DNA of 64,000 nucleotides from DASRHK01 sp963776465. GTDB taxonomy: Bacteria; Pseudomonadota; Gammaproteobacteria; Nevskiales; Nevskiaceae. Under the pieces are notes generated by a model. The model saw only the letters and a list, made by a program, of their open reading frames with translations. It had not been told where the DNA came from and searched no databases. Position numbers and translations under genes: made by a program. Each line of letters opens with the position of its first letter. The first letter of the stretch is position 1. The DNA lies in assembly GCA_963776465.1 (NCBI GenBank), contig CAVZMV010000002.1, forward strand, positions 2,852,001-2,916,000, given 5' to 3'. Of the stretch, positions 17,661 through 26,271 are shown one piece after another.

Positions 17661-18971
17661 ATGCAGATCGATCTGCTCGTCGTGCCGCGCTGGCTCGTGC
17701 CCATCGAGCCGGCCGGGACCGTGTTGACCGGCCACGCGCTCGCCGTCGACAAGGGACGCATCGTCGACGTGCTCCCCGTCGACGCGGCCAGGCAGACCTA
17801 CCAGGCGCGGGAGACACTCCAGCTCGACGCGCACGCGGTCATGCCGGGGCTCGTCAACGCGCATACGCACGCGGCGATGACGCTGCTGCGCGGGCTCGCC
17901 GACGATCTGCCGCTGATGGACTGGCTGCAGAACCACATCTGGCCCGCAGAGGGCGCGCACGGCAATCTCGAGTTCTGCCGCGACGGCGCGCAGCTGGCCT
18001 GCGCCGAGATGATCAGCGGCGGCATCACCTGCATCAACGACATGTACTTCTTCCCCGAGGCGACGGCCGAGGTCGTGCTCAAGGCCGGCCTGCGCGCCAC
18101 GCTCGGGATGATCGTGCTCGACTTCCCCACCGCCTGGGCCGCCAACGCCGACGAGTACCTGCACAAGGGCCTGCAGCTGCACGATTCGGTGAAGGGCGAG
18201 CCATTGCTGCGCACGATCTTTGCGCCGCACGCGCCCTACACGGTCTCCGACGAGCCGCTGCGCAAAGTGCGCAAGTACGCCACCGAGCTCGGCGTCGGCA
18301 TCCACATGCACGTGCACGAGACCGCGGGCGAGATCGAGATGGCGACGCAGAACGGTGGCAAGCGGCCCTGGGCGCGGCTCAAGGATCTGGGCCTGGTCGG
18401 CCCCGATCTCTTGGCCGTGCACATGACGCAGCTGACCGACGCCGAGATCGCCGAGTGCGCGCAGTTCGGCGTGCACGTCCTGCACTGCCCCGAATCGAAC
18501 TTGAAGCTCGCCAGCGGCTTCTGCCCCGTCGACCGCCTGCAGAAAGCCGGCGTCAACGTGGCGCTGGGCACCGACGGCGCCGCGAGCAACAACGACCTGG
18601 ATCTGTTCGGCGAGATGCGCACCGCGGCGCTGCTGGCCAAGGGCGTGTCGGGCGACGCCCGCGCCGTGTCGGCGCCGCAGGCGCTGCACATGGCCACGCT
18701 CGCCGGCGCCAGGGCGCTCGGCCTGGATCGGGAGATCGGCTCGCTGGTGAAGGGCAAGTCCGCCGACTTCATCGCGGTGACGCTCGAGGGACCTTCCAAC
18801 CAGCCGCTCTACAACCCGCTGTCGCAGCTGGTCTACGCCGCCAACCGCGATTGCGTGACCGACGTGTACGTTGCCGGCCGCGCGCTGCTGCGCGATCGCA
18901 AGCTGCAGACCATCGACGAGGCCGCGGCCATCGCCAAGGCGCGCGAATGGCGCGTCAGGATCAAGCCATGA
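17661..18971 (+). CDS. mtaD: 5-methylthioadenosine/S-adenosylhomocysteine deaminase (TRZ/ATZ amidohydrolase)
   Basis: Metal-dependent amidohydrolase, 436 aa, likely deaminating MTA or SAH to inosyl products. Metal ligands: HTH in LVNAHTHAAMTLLRG (about 68-70), then HMHVHET, LAVHMTQLTD and the catalytic Asp in GTDGAASNNDLD. The closing GSLVKGKSADFIAV and VYVAGRALLRD blocks are typical of the TRZ/ATZ family. It is divergent from mtnA, consistent with methionine salvage, and overlaps ubiG by 4 bp (ATGA). UbiG consumes SAM and releases SAH, a possible functional link. The exact substrate is inferred, not shown. Confidence 0.88.
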   Translation: MQIDLLVVPRWLVPIEPAGTVLTGHALAVDKGRIVDVLPVDAARQTYQARETLQLDAHAVMPGLVNAHTHAAMTLLRGLADDLPLMDWLQNHIWPAEGAHGNLEFCRDGAQLACAEMISGGITCINDMYFFPEATAEVVLKAGLRATLGMIVLDFPTAWAANADEYLHKGLQLHDSVKGEPLLRTIFAPHAPYTVSDEPLRKVRKYATELGVGIHMHVHETAGEIEMATQNGGKRPWARLKDLGLVGPDLLAVHMTQLTDAEIAECAQFGVHVLHCPESNLKLASGFCPVDRLQKAGVNVALGTDGAASNNDLDLFGEMRTAALLAKGVSGDARAVSAPQALHMATLAGARALGLDREIGSLVKGKSADFIAVTLEGPSNQPLYNPLSQLVYAANRDCVTDVYVAGRALLRDRKLQTIDEAAAIAKAREWRVRIKP

Positions 18972-19675
18972 CCGGGACAAACGTCGATACGGCCGAGATC
19001 GCGCGCTTCGACAAGCTGGCGGACCATTGGTGGGACCCGCGCGGGGAGATGGGACCGCTGCACGTGATCAATCCGCCGCGCGTCGCCTGGATCGAGCAAT
19101 GCACGGGCGGGCTCAAGGGTAAACGCGCTGCCGACATCGGTTGCGGTGGCGGCATCCTCACCGAGGCGCTGGCAGCCAAGGGCGCCCACGTCATCGGCAT
19201 TGATCTCGCCGACGACGTGCTACAAGCCGCGCGCCGGCATGGCGCGAAGACCAAGCTCGGAATCGACTACCGGAAGATCTCTGCCGAGGAGCTGGCCCGC
19301 GAGCAGCCCGCGTCCTTCGACCTGGTCTGCTGCCTGGAGATGCTCGAACACGTACCGCACCCGGAGCAGAGCATCGCCGCTTGCGCGAAGCTCGCGCGGC
19401 CCGGCGCCGACGTGGTGTTCTCGACCATCAACCGCAACGCCAAGGCCTTCGCCCTGGCAATCGTCGGTGCCGAGTATCTGCTGAACCTGATCCCCCGCGG
19501 CACGCATGACTACGCCAAGCTGATCCGGCCGTCGGAGCTGGAGCGCTGGGCGCGCGCAGCCGGCCTGGAGGTCTGCAGCATGCGCGGTCTGCGCTACAAC
19601 CCCGTGCTGCGCACGGCGTCCCTGTCGGACGATGTCGATGTGAATTACCTGATGCACTGCCGCCGACCGGGATGA
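18968..19675 (+). CDS. ubiG: Ubiquinone biosynthesis O-methyltransferase (UbiG)
   Basis: SAM-dependent methyltransferase performing both O-methylations in ubiquinone synthesis, 235 aa. The family-specific N-terminus ARFDKLADHWWDPRGEMGPL is followed by motif I ADIGCGGGILTEALAAKGA and VCCLEMLEHVPHP. The membrane-association region AEYLLNLIPRGTHDYAKLI follows. It overlaps mtaD by 4 bp at the start and the phosphatase gene by 4 bp at the end. ubiG-gph/mupP-yciK is a conserved proteobacterial gene string. Confidence 0.96.
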   Translation: MTGTNVDTAEIARFDKLADHWWDPRGEMGPLHVINPPRVAWIEQCTGGLKGKRAADIGCGGGILTEALAAKGAHVIGIDLADDVLQAARRHGAKTKLGIDYRKISAEELAREQPASFDLVCCLEMLEHVPHPEQSIAACAKLARPGADVVFSTINRNAKAFALAIVGAEYLLNLIPRGTHDYAKLIRPSELERWARAAGLEVCSMRGLRYNPVLRTASLSDDVDVNYLMHCRRPG

Positions 19676-20325
19676 GCACACCGACGCGCGCTGCGCTGTT
19701 CGACCTGGACGGAACGCTGCTGGACACGGCAGAGGATCTCGGCCACGCCGCCAACCACGTCCGCGAGGCGCTCGGCATGGCGCCGCTGCCGCTGCCGACC
19801 TATCGCCAGCACGCTTCGTCCGGCGCCCGCGGCATGCTGCGCACTGCCATCGGCATCACCCCGGAGCATGCAGACTTCCAGGCGCACCGCACGCAATTCC
19901 TGGAGCACTATCGACAGAACCTCTCCCGGCATTCGCGCCAGTTCGACGGCATCGCCGAGCTGCTCGCTTCGCTGGAAGCGCGCGCGATTCGATGGGGTAT
20001 CGTCACCAACAAGCCCCGGCTCTACACCCAGATGCTGCTGGCGGACCTGGCGCTCGATCATCGCCCCGCCGTCACGGTGTGCGCCGACGACGTGCCGAAG
20101 GCCAAGCCGGCGCCAGACTCTCTCCTGCTCGCGTGCGAGCGCCTGCAGCTCTCCGCCGCGGAATGCGTCTACGTCGGCGACGACAAGCGCGACGCCGATG
20201 CCGCCAAGGCCGCGGGCATGCGCTTCATCGCCGTCGCCTGGGGTTACGAGGGCGATCATCCGATGGCGAGCTGGAACGCGGATGCGACGATCGATCAGCC
20301 CGCCGATTTGTTGAAGCTGCTGTGA
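19672..20325 (+). CDS. HAD phosphatase, phosphoglycolate or MurNAc-6-phosphate phosphatase type
   Basis: HAD-superfamily phosphatase, 217 aa. Motif I is FDLDGTLLDT with nucleophile Asp11 and Asp13; motif II lies in GIVTNKP; motif III/IV is YVGDDKRDADAAKAAGM. An alpha-helical cap (about 16-85) fits the phosphoglycolate phosphatase class. In Pseudomonas the gene in this exact position, between ubiG and a yciK-like SDR, is mupP, a MurNAc-6-phosphate phosphatase of peptidoglycan recycling. Context therefore favours MupP over Gph, but sequence alone does not separate them, so no symbol is assigned. Confidence 0.85.
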   Translation: MSTPTRAALFDLDGTLLDTAEDLGHAANHVREALGMAPLPLPTYRQHASSGARGMLRTAIGITPEHADFQAHRTQFLEHYRQNLSRHSRQFDGIAELLASLEARAIRWGIVTNKPRLYTQMLLADLALDHRPAVTVCADDVPKAKPAPDSLLLACERLQLSAAECVYVGDDKRDADAAKAAGMRFIAVAWGYEGDHPMASWNADATIDQPADLLKLL

Positions 20326-21062
20326 GCGCTCCCGCCGAATTCGTGCCTGCACCGGACGCGCTCGAGGGCCGAACGGTGCTGATCACCGGCGCCGGCGACG
20401 GTCTCGGACGCGCCGCCGCGCTGGCCTGCGCGCGCCATGGCGCCGCCGTCGTGCTGCTCGGACGCACGGTGAGCAAGCTCGAGAAGACCTACGACGACAT
20501 CCGCGCAGCCGGCGGCTCCGAGCCCGCGATCTACCCGATGAATCTCGCCGGCGCGAGCTGGAACGATCACGTCGAGCTCGCGGCGACGATCGAGCGCGCG
20601 TTCGGCAAGCTCCACGGCCTGCTGCACTGCGCCGCGCACTTCAAGGACTTCGGGCTGCTGCAGAACCTCGATCCGCGCGAGTGGATGGAGAGCCTGCAGG
20701 TCAACCTCACCGCGCCGTTCGCGCTGACAAGGGTTCTGCTTCCATTGCTCGAGAAGAGTGGCGCTGCATCGGTCATCTTCGTCACCGATGGCAGCCGCGG
20801 CGCGGCCAAGCCCTACCAGAGCGCTTATGGCGTCGCCAAGCGCGCGCAGGAAAGCCTGATGCAGATCTGGGCCGCAGAGCTTGCGAAGGAATCGGGCGTG
20901 CGCATGAACAGCTTCGACCCGGGACCGTTGCGGACGTCGCTGCGCGCGCGTGGCTATCCAGGCGCACCCGCAGACACCGCGCCATCACCAGACTCGGCAG
21001 TGCCGACGTTGCTCTGGCTGCTGAGCGATGCGAGCCGCGACGTCAGCGGCAAACAGCTCTAG
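20322..21062 (+). CDS. yciK: YciK-family SDR oxidoreductase
   Basis: Short-chain dehydrogenase/reductase, 246 aa, GTG start at 20322 overlapping the upstream stop by 4 bp (GTGA). Cofactor motif VLITGAGDGLGRAAALACA (TGxxxGxG), the LHCAAHFKDFG segment in place of NNAG, and the active site with Ser in FVTDGSRG and YGVAK (Tyr-x-x-x-Lys). Substrate unknown for the family in general. The stop lies in a CTAG palindrome shared with the convergent rluB, so the two genes overlap by 4 bp tail to tail. Confidence 0.87.
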   Translation: MSAPAEFVPAPDALEGRTVLITGAGDGLGRAAALACARHGAAVVLLGRTVSKLEKTYDDIRAAGGSEPAIYPMNLAGASWNDHVELAATIERAFGKLHGLLHCAAHFKDFGLLQNLDPREWMESLQVNLTAPFALTRVLLPLLEKSGAASVIFVTDGSRGAAKPYQSAYGVAKRAQESLMQIWAAELAKESGVRMNSFDPGPLRTSLRARGYPGAPADTAPSPDSAVPTLLWLLSDASRDVSGKQL

Positions 21063-21868
21063 CGTCGCAGCGACAGCTTTCTCTGCGGCTTCGACGGCGC
21101 CGGCGGATCCATCTTCACCGCCTGCATCAGCGCCTTGATCTCGGCGCCAGTGGCGTCGCGATAGCCGCCGGTGCGGATGCCGCGGCCGAGCTTGATCGGC
21201 CCGTAGGCCACGCGGATCAGCCGCGACACCTGCAGGTCCTGCGACTCGAACATCCGGCGCACGAGGCGATTGCGCCCTTCCCTGACGACGACGCTGAACC
21301 AGCGATTGGCCGCGCCCGACGGCTTCTCCTCTTCGCCCTCCGGTCCGCCGGAGATCGGATCGATCGACGCGAACTTCGCCAGGCCGTCGTCGAGCTGCAC
21401 GCCTGTGCGCAGGCGCTCGATGGTCTCCTCGCTGACGTCGCCGAGCACGCGCACGGCGTATTCGCGCGTGATCTGGAAGCTCGGATGCATCAGCCGGCGC
21501 GCAAGCTCACCGTCGGTGGTGAGCAGCAGCAAGCCCGAGGTGTTGATGTCGAGGCGGCCAATCGCGATCCAGCGCGCGCCTTCGAGCTCGGGCAGCTTGC
21601 GGAAGATGGTGCGGCGGCCTTCCGGATCGTCACGCGTCACCATCTCGCCGACGCGCTTGCGATACAGCAGCACCTGCGTGGCCTGCGGCTTGCTGTCGAG
21701 CTTGATCGGCGCGCCGTCGACGCGCACGCGGTCGGTCGGCTCGATCTTCTGGCCGATCTCGGCGGGCTTGCCGTTCACGGTGATGCGCCCTTCCAGGATC
21801 ATCTTCTCGATGGCGCGTCGCGAGGCGACGCCGGCCGAGGCCAGCAGCTTCTGGATGCGCTCGCTCAA
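21059..21868 (-). CDS. rluB: 23S rRNA pseudouridine synthase (RluB type)
   Basis: Pseudouridine synthase of the RsuA/RluB/E/F family, probably modifying U2605 of 23S rRNA. It is 269 aa from a TTG start at 21868 that overlaps the scpB TGA. The S4 RNA-binding domain is at 1-60 (ERIQKLLASAGVASRRAIEK). The catalytic domain has the Asp motif GRLDINTSGLLLLTTDGELA and the later GRNRLVRRMFESQDLQVSRL. It lacks the long Arg/Gly-rich extension often seen in betaproteobacterial RluB. The scpA-scpB-rluB arrangement is conserved in many bacteria and favours RluB over RsuA. Confidence 0.9.
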   Translation of the reverse strand: MSERIQKLLASAGVASRRAIEKMILEGRITVNGKPAEIGQKIEPTDRVRVDGAPIKLDSKPQATQVLLYRKRVGEMVTRDDPEGRRTIFRKLPELEGARWIAIGRLDINTSGLLLLTTDGELARRLMHPSFQITREYAVRVLGDVSEETIERLRTGVQLDDGLAKFASIDPISGGPEGEEEKPSGAANRWFSVVVREGRNRLVRRMFESQDLQVSRLIRVAYGPIKLGRGIRTGGYRDATGAEIKALMQAVKMDPPAPSKPQRKLSLRR

Positions 21869-22533
21869 TGGAGCGTGGCTTCCGATTCCGGATCGGCAGG
21901 TGGCGGTGTTTCCGCCGCGCCTGCCTCGGTCGTGTCCGCCTGCGCTGCCACCGGTGCGGCGACGCCGAGCTTGGCCAGCGCGGCCTCGAGCTGCGCCAGA
22001 TCCTTCACCTCCGGCAGCGTCGGCAGCTGGTCCAGCGAGACCAAATTGAGATCGTCCAGCAGCTGCTGCGTCGTCCCGAGAAGCGCTGGCCGTCCCGGCA
22101 CTTCCTTGACGCCGACCTCGCGGATCCAGCCGCGCTCGATCAGCGTGCGCGTGATGTTCGGCGACAGCGACACGCCGCGGATCTCCTCGATCTCGCCGCG
22201 CGTGATCGGCTGGCGGTAGCAGATCAGCGCGAGCGTCTCCAGCAGCGCGCGCGACAGCTTGGGCGGCTTCTCCTGCCAGAGGCGATGAATCCACTCGGAG
22301 AACTCCGGCCGCACCTGCAGGCGGAAGCCGCTGGCGACTTCGCGCAGCTCAGCCGCGCGGCCCTCGTAGCTCGCGCTGAGGTGCTCGAGCGCCTGTCGGA
22401 TCTCCGCCTTGTTGATCGGCGCGTCCGGCGCCAGCAGGCGCTGCAGCTGGTCCAGCGACAGGGGCTGATCGGATGCCAGCAGCAGGGCTTCGAGCACTTT
22501 CTCGAGTCGGTTATCCAGGTCCACTTTTTCCAT
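21865..22533 (-). CDS. scpB: Segregation and condensation protein B
   Basis: Winged-helix kleisin-partner subunit of the SMC-ScpAB complex, which compacts and segregates the chromosome. It is 222 aa. Family blocks are VLEALLLASDQPLSLDQLQR, SRALLETLALICYRQPITRGE and the GWIREVGVKEVPGRPALLGT segment. The C-terminal 40 residues are a low-complexity Ala/Pro/Glu tail. It overlaps scpA by 23 bp at the 5' side and rluB by 4 bp at the 3' side. The partner smc is 10 kb away in this window. Confidence 0.95.
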   Translation of the reverse strand: MEKVDLDNRLEKVLEALLLASDQPLSLDQLQRLLAPDAPINKAEIRQALEHLSASYEGRAAELREVASGFRLQVRPEFSEWIHRLWQEKPPKLSRALLETLALICYRQPITRGEIEEIRGVSLSPNITRTLIERGWIREVGVKEVPGRPALLGTTQQLLDDLNLVSLDQLPTLPEVKDLAQLEAALAKLGVAAPVAAQADTTEAGAAETPPPADPESEATLH

Positions 22534-23401
22534 CCTCGGGGTTCTGGCGATCGAAGGAGCTGGTCAGCTCCTCCTCGGTAACGACGGCGCGGGCGCGCGC
22601 GACCGCAAGGCGCAGCGGACCGAAGGCCTGCTCCTGCACGACTTCGAGCATCGCGCCGCGCGCGAGCTCCAGGATCGCAAGCAGGCAAACGACCACCCCG
22701 GCGCGCCCTTCGGCCGGATCGATCAAGTCGAAGAAATCCGCGGGACCAGCGCGCAGCCGCGCCAGGATTTTCGACATGCGCTCGCGCACGGATAGCGGCT
22801 CGCGCGCGACCTGGTGATGCGTGAACATCTCGGCGCGATGGAAAGCGTCGCGCAGGGCCTCGATCAGCTCGCGCACGGTCGGCGCCGGCAGTGGATTGGT
22901 GCGCGCGACGACGTCCGGCCGCGCCTGGGCGATGTGCACCTCGCGACCGACGCGTGGCAGCGTGTCGAGCGTCTCGGCCGCGCTCTTGAAGCGCTCGTAC
23001 TCCTGCAGCCGGCGGATGAGGTCCATGCGCGGGTCGCCGACCTCCTCCTCGAGCGTCGGCTTGGGCAGCAGGATGCGCGACTTGATCTCCGCCAGGTACG
23101 CGGCCATCACCAGGTACTCGGCCGCGAGCTCCAGCCGCAGCTCGCGCATCAGCGCGATGTACTCCATGTACTGCTGCGTGATCTTCAGGACCGGGATGTC
23201 GAGGATATTCAGGTTCTGCCGGCGGATCAGATACAGCAGCAGATCGAGCGGGCCCTCGAACGCGTCCAGGAATACTTCCAGCGCATCGGGCGGGATGTAC
23301 AGGTCGTCCGGCATCTTGTCGATGGCCTGGCCGTGGACGCGCGGCATCTGCTTCGCCGCATCGGCCGGTGGCGCATCGGTGCCGGGAGGAATCTCGCTCA
23401 T
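22511..23401 (-). CDS. scpA: Segregation and condensation protein A
   Basis: Kleisin of the SMC-ScpAB condensin, 296 aa. The N-terminal SMC-neck binding helix region follows a 35-residue Pro/Ala-rich leader and includes FEGPLDLLLYLIRRQNLNIL, then EYLVMAAYLAEIKSRILLPK. The C-terminal winged helix region includes VVCLLAILELARGAMLEVVQ. It overlaps trpS by 4 bp (ATGA) and scpB by 23 bp, indicating a translationally coupled block. Confidence 0.95.
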   Translation of the reverse strand: MSEIPPGTDAPPADAAKQMPRVHGQAIDKMPDDLYIPPDALEVFLDAFEGPLDLLLYLIRRQNLNILDIPVLKITQQYMEYIALMRELRLELAAEYLVMAAYLAEIKSRILLPKPTLEEEVGDPRMDLIRRLQEYERFKSAAETLDTLPRVGREVHIAQARPDVVARTNPLPAPTVRELIEALRDAFHRAEMFTHHQVAREPLSVRERMSKILARLRAGPADFFDLIDPAEGRAGVVVCLLAILELARGAMLEVVQEQAFGPLRLAVARARAVVTEEELTSSFDRQNPEDGKSGPG

Positions 23402-24402
23402 TCCGGGATGAACCCTAGCACGTCATGCACACGCCGCAGCGTCGCGTCCGCGCGTGCCGAAGCCGCCTGCGCGCCGGCGCGCAGGATCTTGCGCAAGCCC
23501 TCCTCGTCGCTGCGGACCTCGCGATAGCGCGCCTGCACCGGCTTCAAGCATTCCACCACCGCGTCGGCGACCGCCTGCTTGAACTTGCCGTAACCCTGGC
23601 CGTTGTACTGCTCGGAGATCTTCTCGAACGACTGGTCCGTGGTCGCTGCCAGGATCGACATCAGGTTGGAGACGCCGGACTTCTCCGCCGGCGCGTAGCG
23701 GACTTCGTTGCCCATGTCGGTTACCGCGCGCTTGATCTTGCGCGTGATCACATCCGGCGCGTCGAGCAGATACACCGCGTTGGTCTCGGCGTCGTCGGAC
23801 TTGCTCATCTTCGCGTCGGGCGTCTGCAAGCCCATGATGCGGGCGCCGACCGGCGGGATCATCGGCTCCGGCACGGCGAACACCGGACCGTAGAGATTGT
23901 TGAAGCGGATGGCGACGTCGCGCGTGAGCTCCAGGTGCTGCTTCTGGTCGTCGCCGACCGGCACCTTGCTCGCCTGGTACAAAAGGATGTCGGCGGCCAT
24001 CAGCACCGGGTAGTCGTAGAGCCCGGCGTTGATGTTCTCGGTGTTCTTCGCGCTCTTGTCCTTGAACTGCGTCATGCGGTTGAGCTCGCCCATCATCGTG
24101 TAGCAGTTCAGCACCCACGAAAGGCGGGCGTGGGCCGGCACGTGCGACTGCACGAACAGCACGTTGCTCTGCGGATCCAGCCCGCAGGCGATGTACAGGG
24201 CCAGGAACTCGTAGCAGCGCTCGCGCAGCTCGGCGGGATCCTGCCGCACCGTGATCGCGTGCAGGTCCACCAGCATGTAGTAGCAGGCGTACTGTTCCGA
24301 CAGGCGCACCCAGTTCTTCAGCGCGCCGAGATAGTTGCCGATGGTCAGGTGGCCAGAGGGCTGGATGCCGGAGAGGACGATCGGTCGCTGGGCTTGGCTC
24401 AT
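23398..24402 (-). CDS. trpS: Tryptophanyl-tRNA synthetase
   Basis: Class I aminoacyl-tRNA synthetase charging tRNA-Trp, 334 aa. The HIGH-equivalent motif is PSGHLTIGNYLGAL near residue 16 and KMSKS is DAKMSKSDDAETN. Other family blocks include NCYTMMGELNRMTQFKDKS and LMAADILLYQASKVPVGDDQ. It is cotranscribed with the M50 protease upstream and scpA downstream, both through 4-bp ATGA overlaps. Confidence 0.97.
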   Translation of the reverse strand: MSQAQRPIVLSGIQPSGHLTIGNYLGALKNWVRLSEQYACYYMLVDLHAITVRQDPAELRERCYEFLALYIACGLDPQSNVLFVQSHVPAHARLSWVLNCYTMMGELNRMTQFKDKSAKNTENINAGLYDYPVLMAADILLYQASKVPVGDDQKQHLELTRDVAIRFNNLYGPVFAVPEPMIPPVGARIMGLQTPDAKMSKSDDAETNAVYLLDAPDVITRKIKRAVTDMGNEVRYAPAEKSGVSNLMSILAATTDQSFEKISEQYNGQGYGKFKQAVADAVVECLKPVQARYREVRSDEEGLRKILRAGAQAASARADATLRRVHDVLGFIPE

Positions 24403-25058
24403 GTACCCAGCCCGACGACGCCGTAGAGAAAGCCCTGCACCAGCACCAAGGGCGGATAGAGGATCCGCGACAAGACGCCGCTCGCCATCAGCGCCAGCAG
24501 GATGAACAGCCCGTACGGCTCGATGCGGGAAAAGGAGATCGCCGCGCGCGTCGGCAAGAGACCCGTCATCACGCGCCCACCGTCCAGCGGCGGCAACGGC
24601 AGCAGGTTCAGGACCATCAGCACGGCGTTGATGGTGATGCCCGCCTGCGCCATGTACCGCAGGCCCAGCACGATGCCGCTCTCGGCGGACACCAGCGTCG
24701 TGAGTTTCAGGATCACGGCCCATGCAAGACCCATGAGCAGGTTTGACACGGGCCCGGCCGCGGCGACGATCGCCATGTCGCGCTTTGGATGGCGCAGGTT
24801 GGAGTAGTTGACCGGCACCGGGCGGGCCCAGCCGAACAGGAATCCGCCGAGCACGAGCAGCACCGCCGGGACCACGATCGTGCCGATCGGATCCACGTGG
24901 CGGATGGGGTTGAGCGACAGCCGGCCCATCATCTCGGCGGTGCGGTCGCCGAAGTAGCGCGCGACCCAGCCGTGCGCCACCTCGTGCAGCGTGATCGCGA
25001 ACAACACCGGGAGCGCCCAGACCGCGATGGTTTGGACGAGATTGAGGTCTGGGGACAT
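24399..25058 (-). CDS. Site-2 protease family (M50) integral membrane metalloprotease
   Basis: Polytopic membrane protein, 219 aa, with the zinc motif HEVAH at residues 25-29 in the first membrane helix (FAITLHEVAHGWVARYFGD) and the second M50 motif NLLPLPPLDGGR near residue 151. Four to six hydrophobic helices are apparent. It belongs to the short YwhC/Rv-type S2P-like group encoded beside trpS and scpA in many bacteria. No PDZ domain is present. The substrate is not known. Confidence 0.88.
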   Translation of the reverse strand: MSPDLNLVQTIAVWALPVLFAITLHEVAHGWVARYFGDRTAEMMGRLSLNPIRHVDPIGTIVVPAVLLVLGGFLFGWARPVPVNYSNLRHPKRDMAIVAAAGPVSNLLMGLAWAVILKLTTLVSAESGIVLGLRYMAQAGITINAVLMVLNLLPLPPLDGGRVMTGLLPTRAAISFSRIEPYGLFILLALMASGVLSRILYPPLVLVQGFLYGVVGLGT

Positions 25059-25065
25059 GGCGGAA

Positions 25066-25701
25066 TTATAGAGGGCCGCCCAAGGCGCGGCTGACCTCGC
25101 CCTTGCCCTGGCGCAGCAGCACCGGTGCTTCCTGGCTCAAGTCCAAGACCGTGGTCGGCTCCACACCGCAGTCGCCGCCGTCGAGCACGACGTCGACCGT
25201 GCGCTCGAGCTGCTCGCGGACTTCCTCGGGATGCGCGACCGGAAGCTCAGCGCCGGGCAGCTGCAGCGTGCAGCTGATCAGCGGCTCTTCCAGCGCATCG
25301 AGCAGCGCGCAGGCGATCACGTGGTCCGGGATGCGGATGCCGATGGTCTTGCGCCGCTCGTGCGCGATCCGGCGCGGCAGGTCGCGGCTGGCAGGCAGCA
25401 CGAAGGTGAACGGCCCCGGCGTCAGCTGCTTGAGCAGGCGGAACTGCCAGTTGTCGACGCGGGCGTAGCGGGCGATCTGCGAGAGATCGCGGCAGACCAG
25501 CGTGAACTGGTGATGCCGGTCGAAGTTGCGGATGCGGCGCAGCCGGTCAGCGGCGTCCTTGTCGTCCAGGTGACATCCGAGGGCGTAGCACGAGTCCGTG
25601 GGATACGCGATCACTGCGCCCGCGCGCAGGCGCTCGGCAGCGCGATTGAGCGCGCGCTTTTGCGGGTTGACCGGGTGCAGTTCGAGCCACTCTGCGAGCA
25701 T
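25066..25701 (-). CDS. YciO/YrdC-domain protein (threonylcarbamoyl-AMP synthase family)
   Basis: Protein of 211 aa with the YrdC/Sua5 fold: an N-terminal nucleotide-binding region GAVIAYPTDSCYALGC, then RRIRNFDRHHQFTLVCRDLS, LTPGPFTFVLPASRDLPRR and RKTIGIRIPDH. These blocks (TDSCYALG and TPGPFTFVL) match YciO more than canonical TsaC, so it may or may not make threonylcarbamoyl-AMP for tRNA t6A. It lies 7 bp upstream of the M50 gene and starts 33 bp from the divergent yciB. Confidence 0.85.
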   Translation of the reverse strand: MLAEWLELHPVNPQKRALNRAAERLRAGAVIAYPTDSCYALGCHLDDKDAADRLRRIRNFDRHHQFTLVCRDLSQIARYARVDNWQFRLLKQLTPGPFTFVLPASRDLPRRIAHERRKTIGIRIPDHVIACALLDALEEPLISCTLQLPGAELPVAHPEEVREQLERTVDVVLDGGDCGVEPTTVLDLSQEAPVLLRQGKGEVSRALGGPL

Positions 25702-25721
25702 CGGTCATTGTACCTGCCGCC

Positions 25722-25727
25722 TATAAT
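25722..25727 (+). promoter_or_regulatory. TATAAT -10 box immediately before yciB
   Basis: A perfect TATAAT ends 7 bp before the yciB ATG at 25735, placing the expected transcription start at or next to the initiation codon. No good -35 is seen 16-18 bp upstream. A leaderless transcript is possible. Confidence 0.4.
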
Positions 25728-25734
25728 CCGCCGC

Positions 25735-26271
25735 ATGAAACTCCTGCTCGATTACTCGCCGCTCGCCGCGTTCATGGCGGCCTACTACCTGGGCGGCATC
25801 TACGTCGCCACAGGCGTGCTGATCGCGTCGCTCTGGATCGCGATCTGCCTGCACCGCGTGGTGTTCGGCAAGTGGAGCAAGACGTACTTGTGGGTCGCGA
25901 TCGTCGCGACCGTGCTCGGAAGCCTGACGCTCTACCTGCGCGATCCGGTCTTCATCAAGCTCAAGCCCACCATCGTCTACGGGGTCATCAGCATCGCGCT
26001 GCTCGGCAGCCACTTCGTCGGCGATCGCGTGCTTCTCGCGCGCCTGCCGCAGAAATTGCTGGTGATGCCCGACACGGCCTGGCGCAAGGTGAACGTCGCT
26101 TGGGCGCTGTTCTTCGCCGCTTGCGCGGCCCTCAACCTTTACGTGGCGCAGAACTTCGCCGAGGTCACCTGGGTGAAGTTCAAGGTGATCGGCTTCACGG
26201 TGCTGCCCATGCTGTTCGCCCTGGCCAACGCCCCCTTCCTGGGCCGCTACATCGTGGAAGAGCCGAAGTGA
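25735..26271 (+). CDS. yciB: Inner membrane-spanning protein YciB (intracellular septation protein A)
   Basis: Integral membrane protein of the YciB/IspZ family, 178 aa, with about five hydrophobic helices. The N-terminus MKLLLDYSPLAAFMAAYYLG is family-typical, as are LYLRDPVFIKLKPTIVYG and the C-terminal WVKFKVIGFTVLPMLFALA. In E. coli it affects envelope integrity and septation. The start is the first ATG after the -10 box; the frame is open upstream but lies over the divergent YciO gene. It overlaps bolA by 4 bp (GTGA). Confidence 0.93.
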   Translation: MKLLLDYSPLAAFMAAYYLGGIYVATGVLIASLWIAICLHRVVFGKWSKTYLWVAIVATVLGSLTLYLRDPVFIKLKPTIVYGVISIALLGSHFVGDRVLLARLPQKLLVMPDTAWRKVNVAWALFFAACAALNLYVAQNFAEVTWVKFKVIGFTVLPMLFALANAPFLGRYIVEEPK

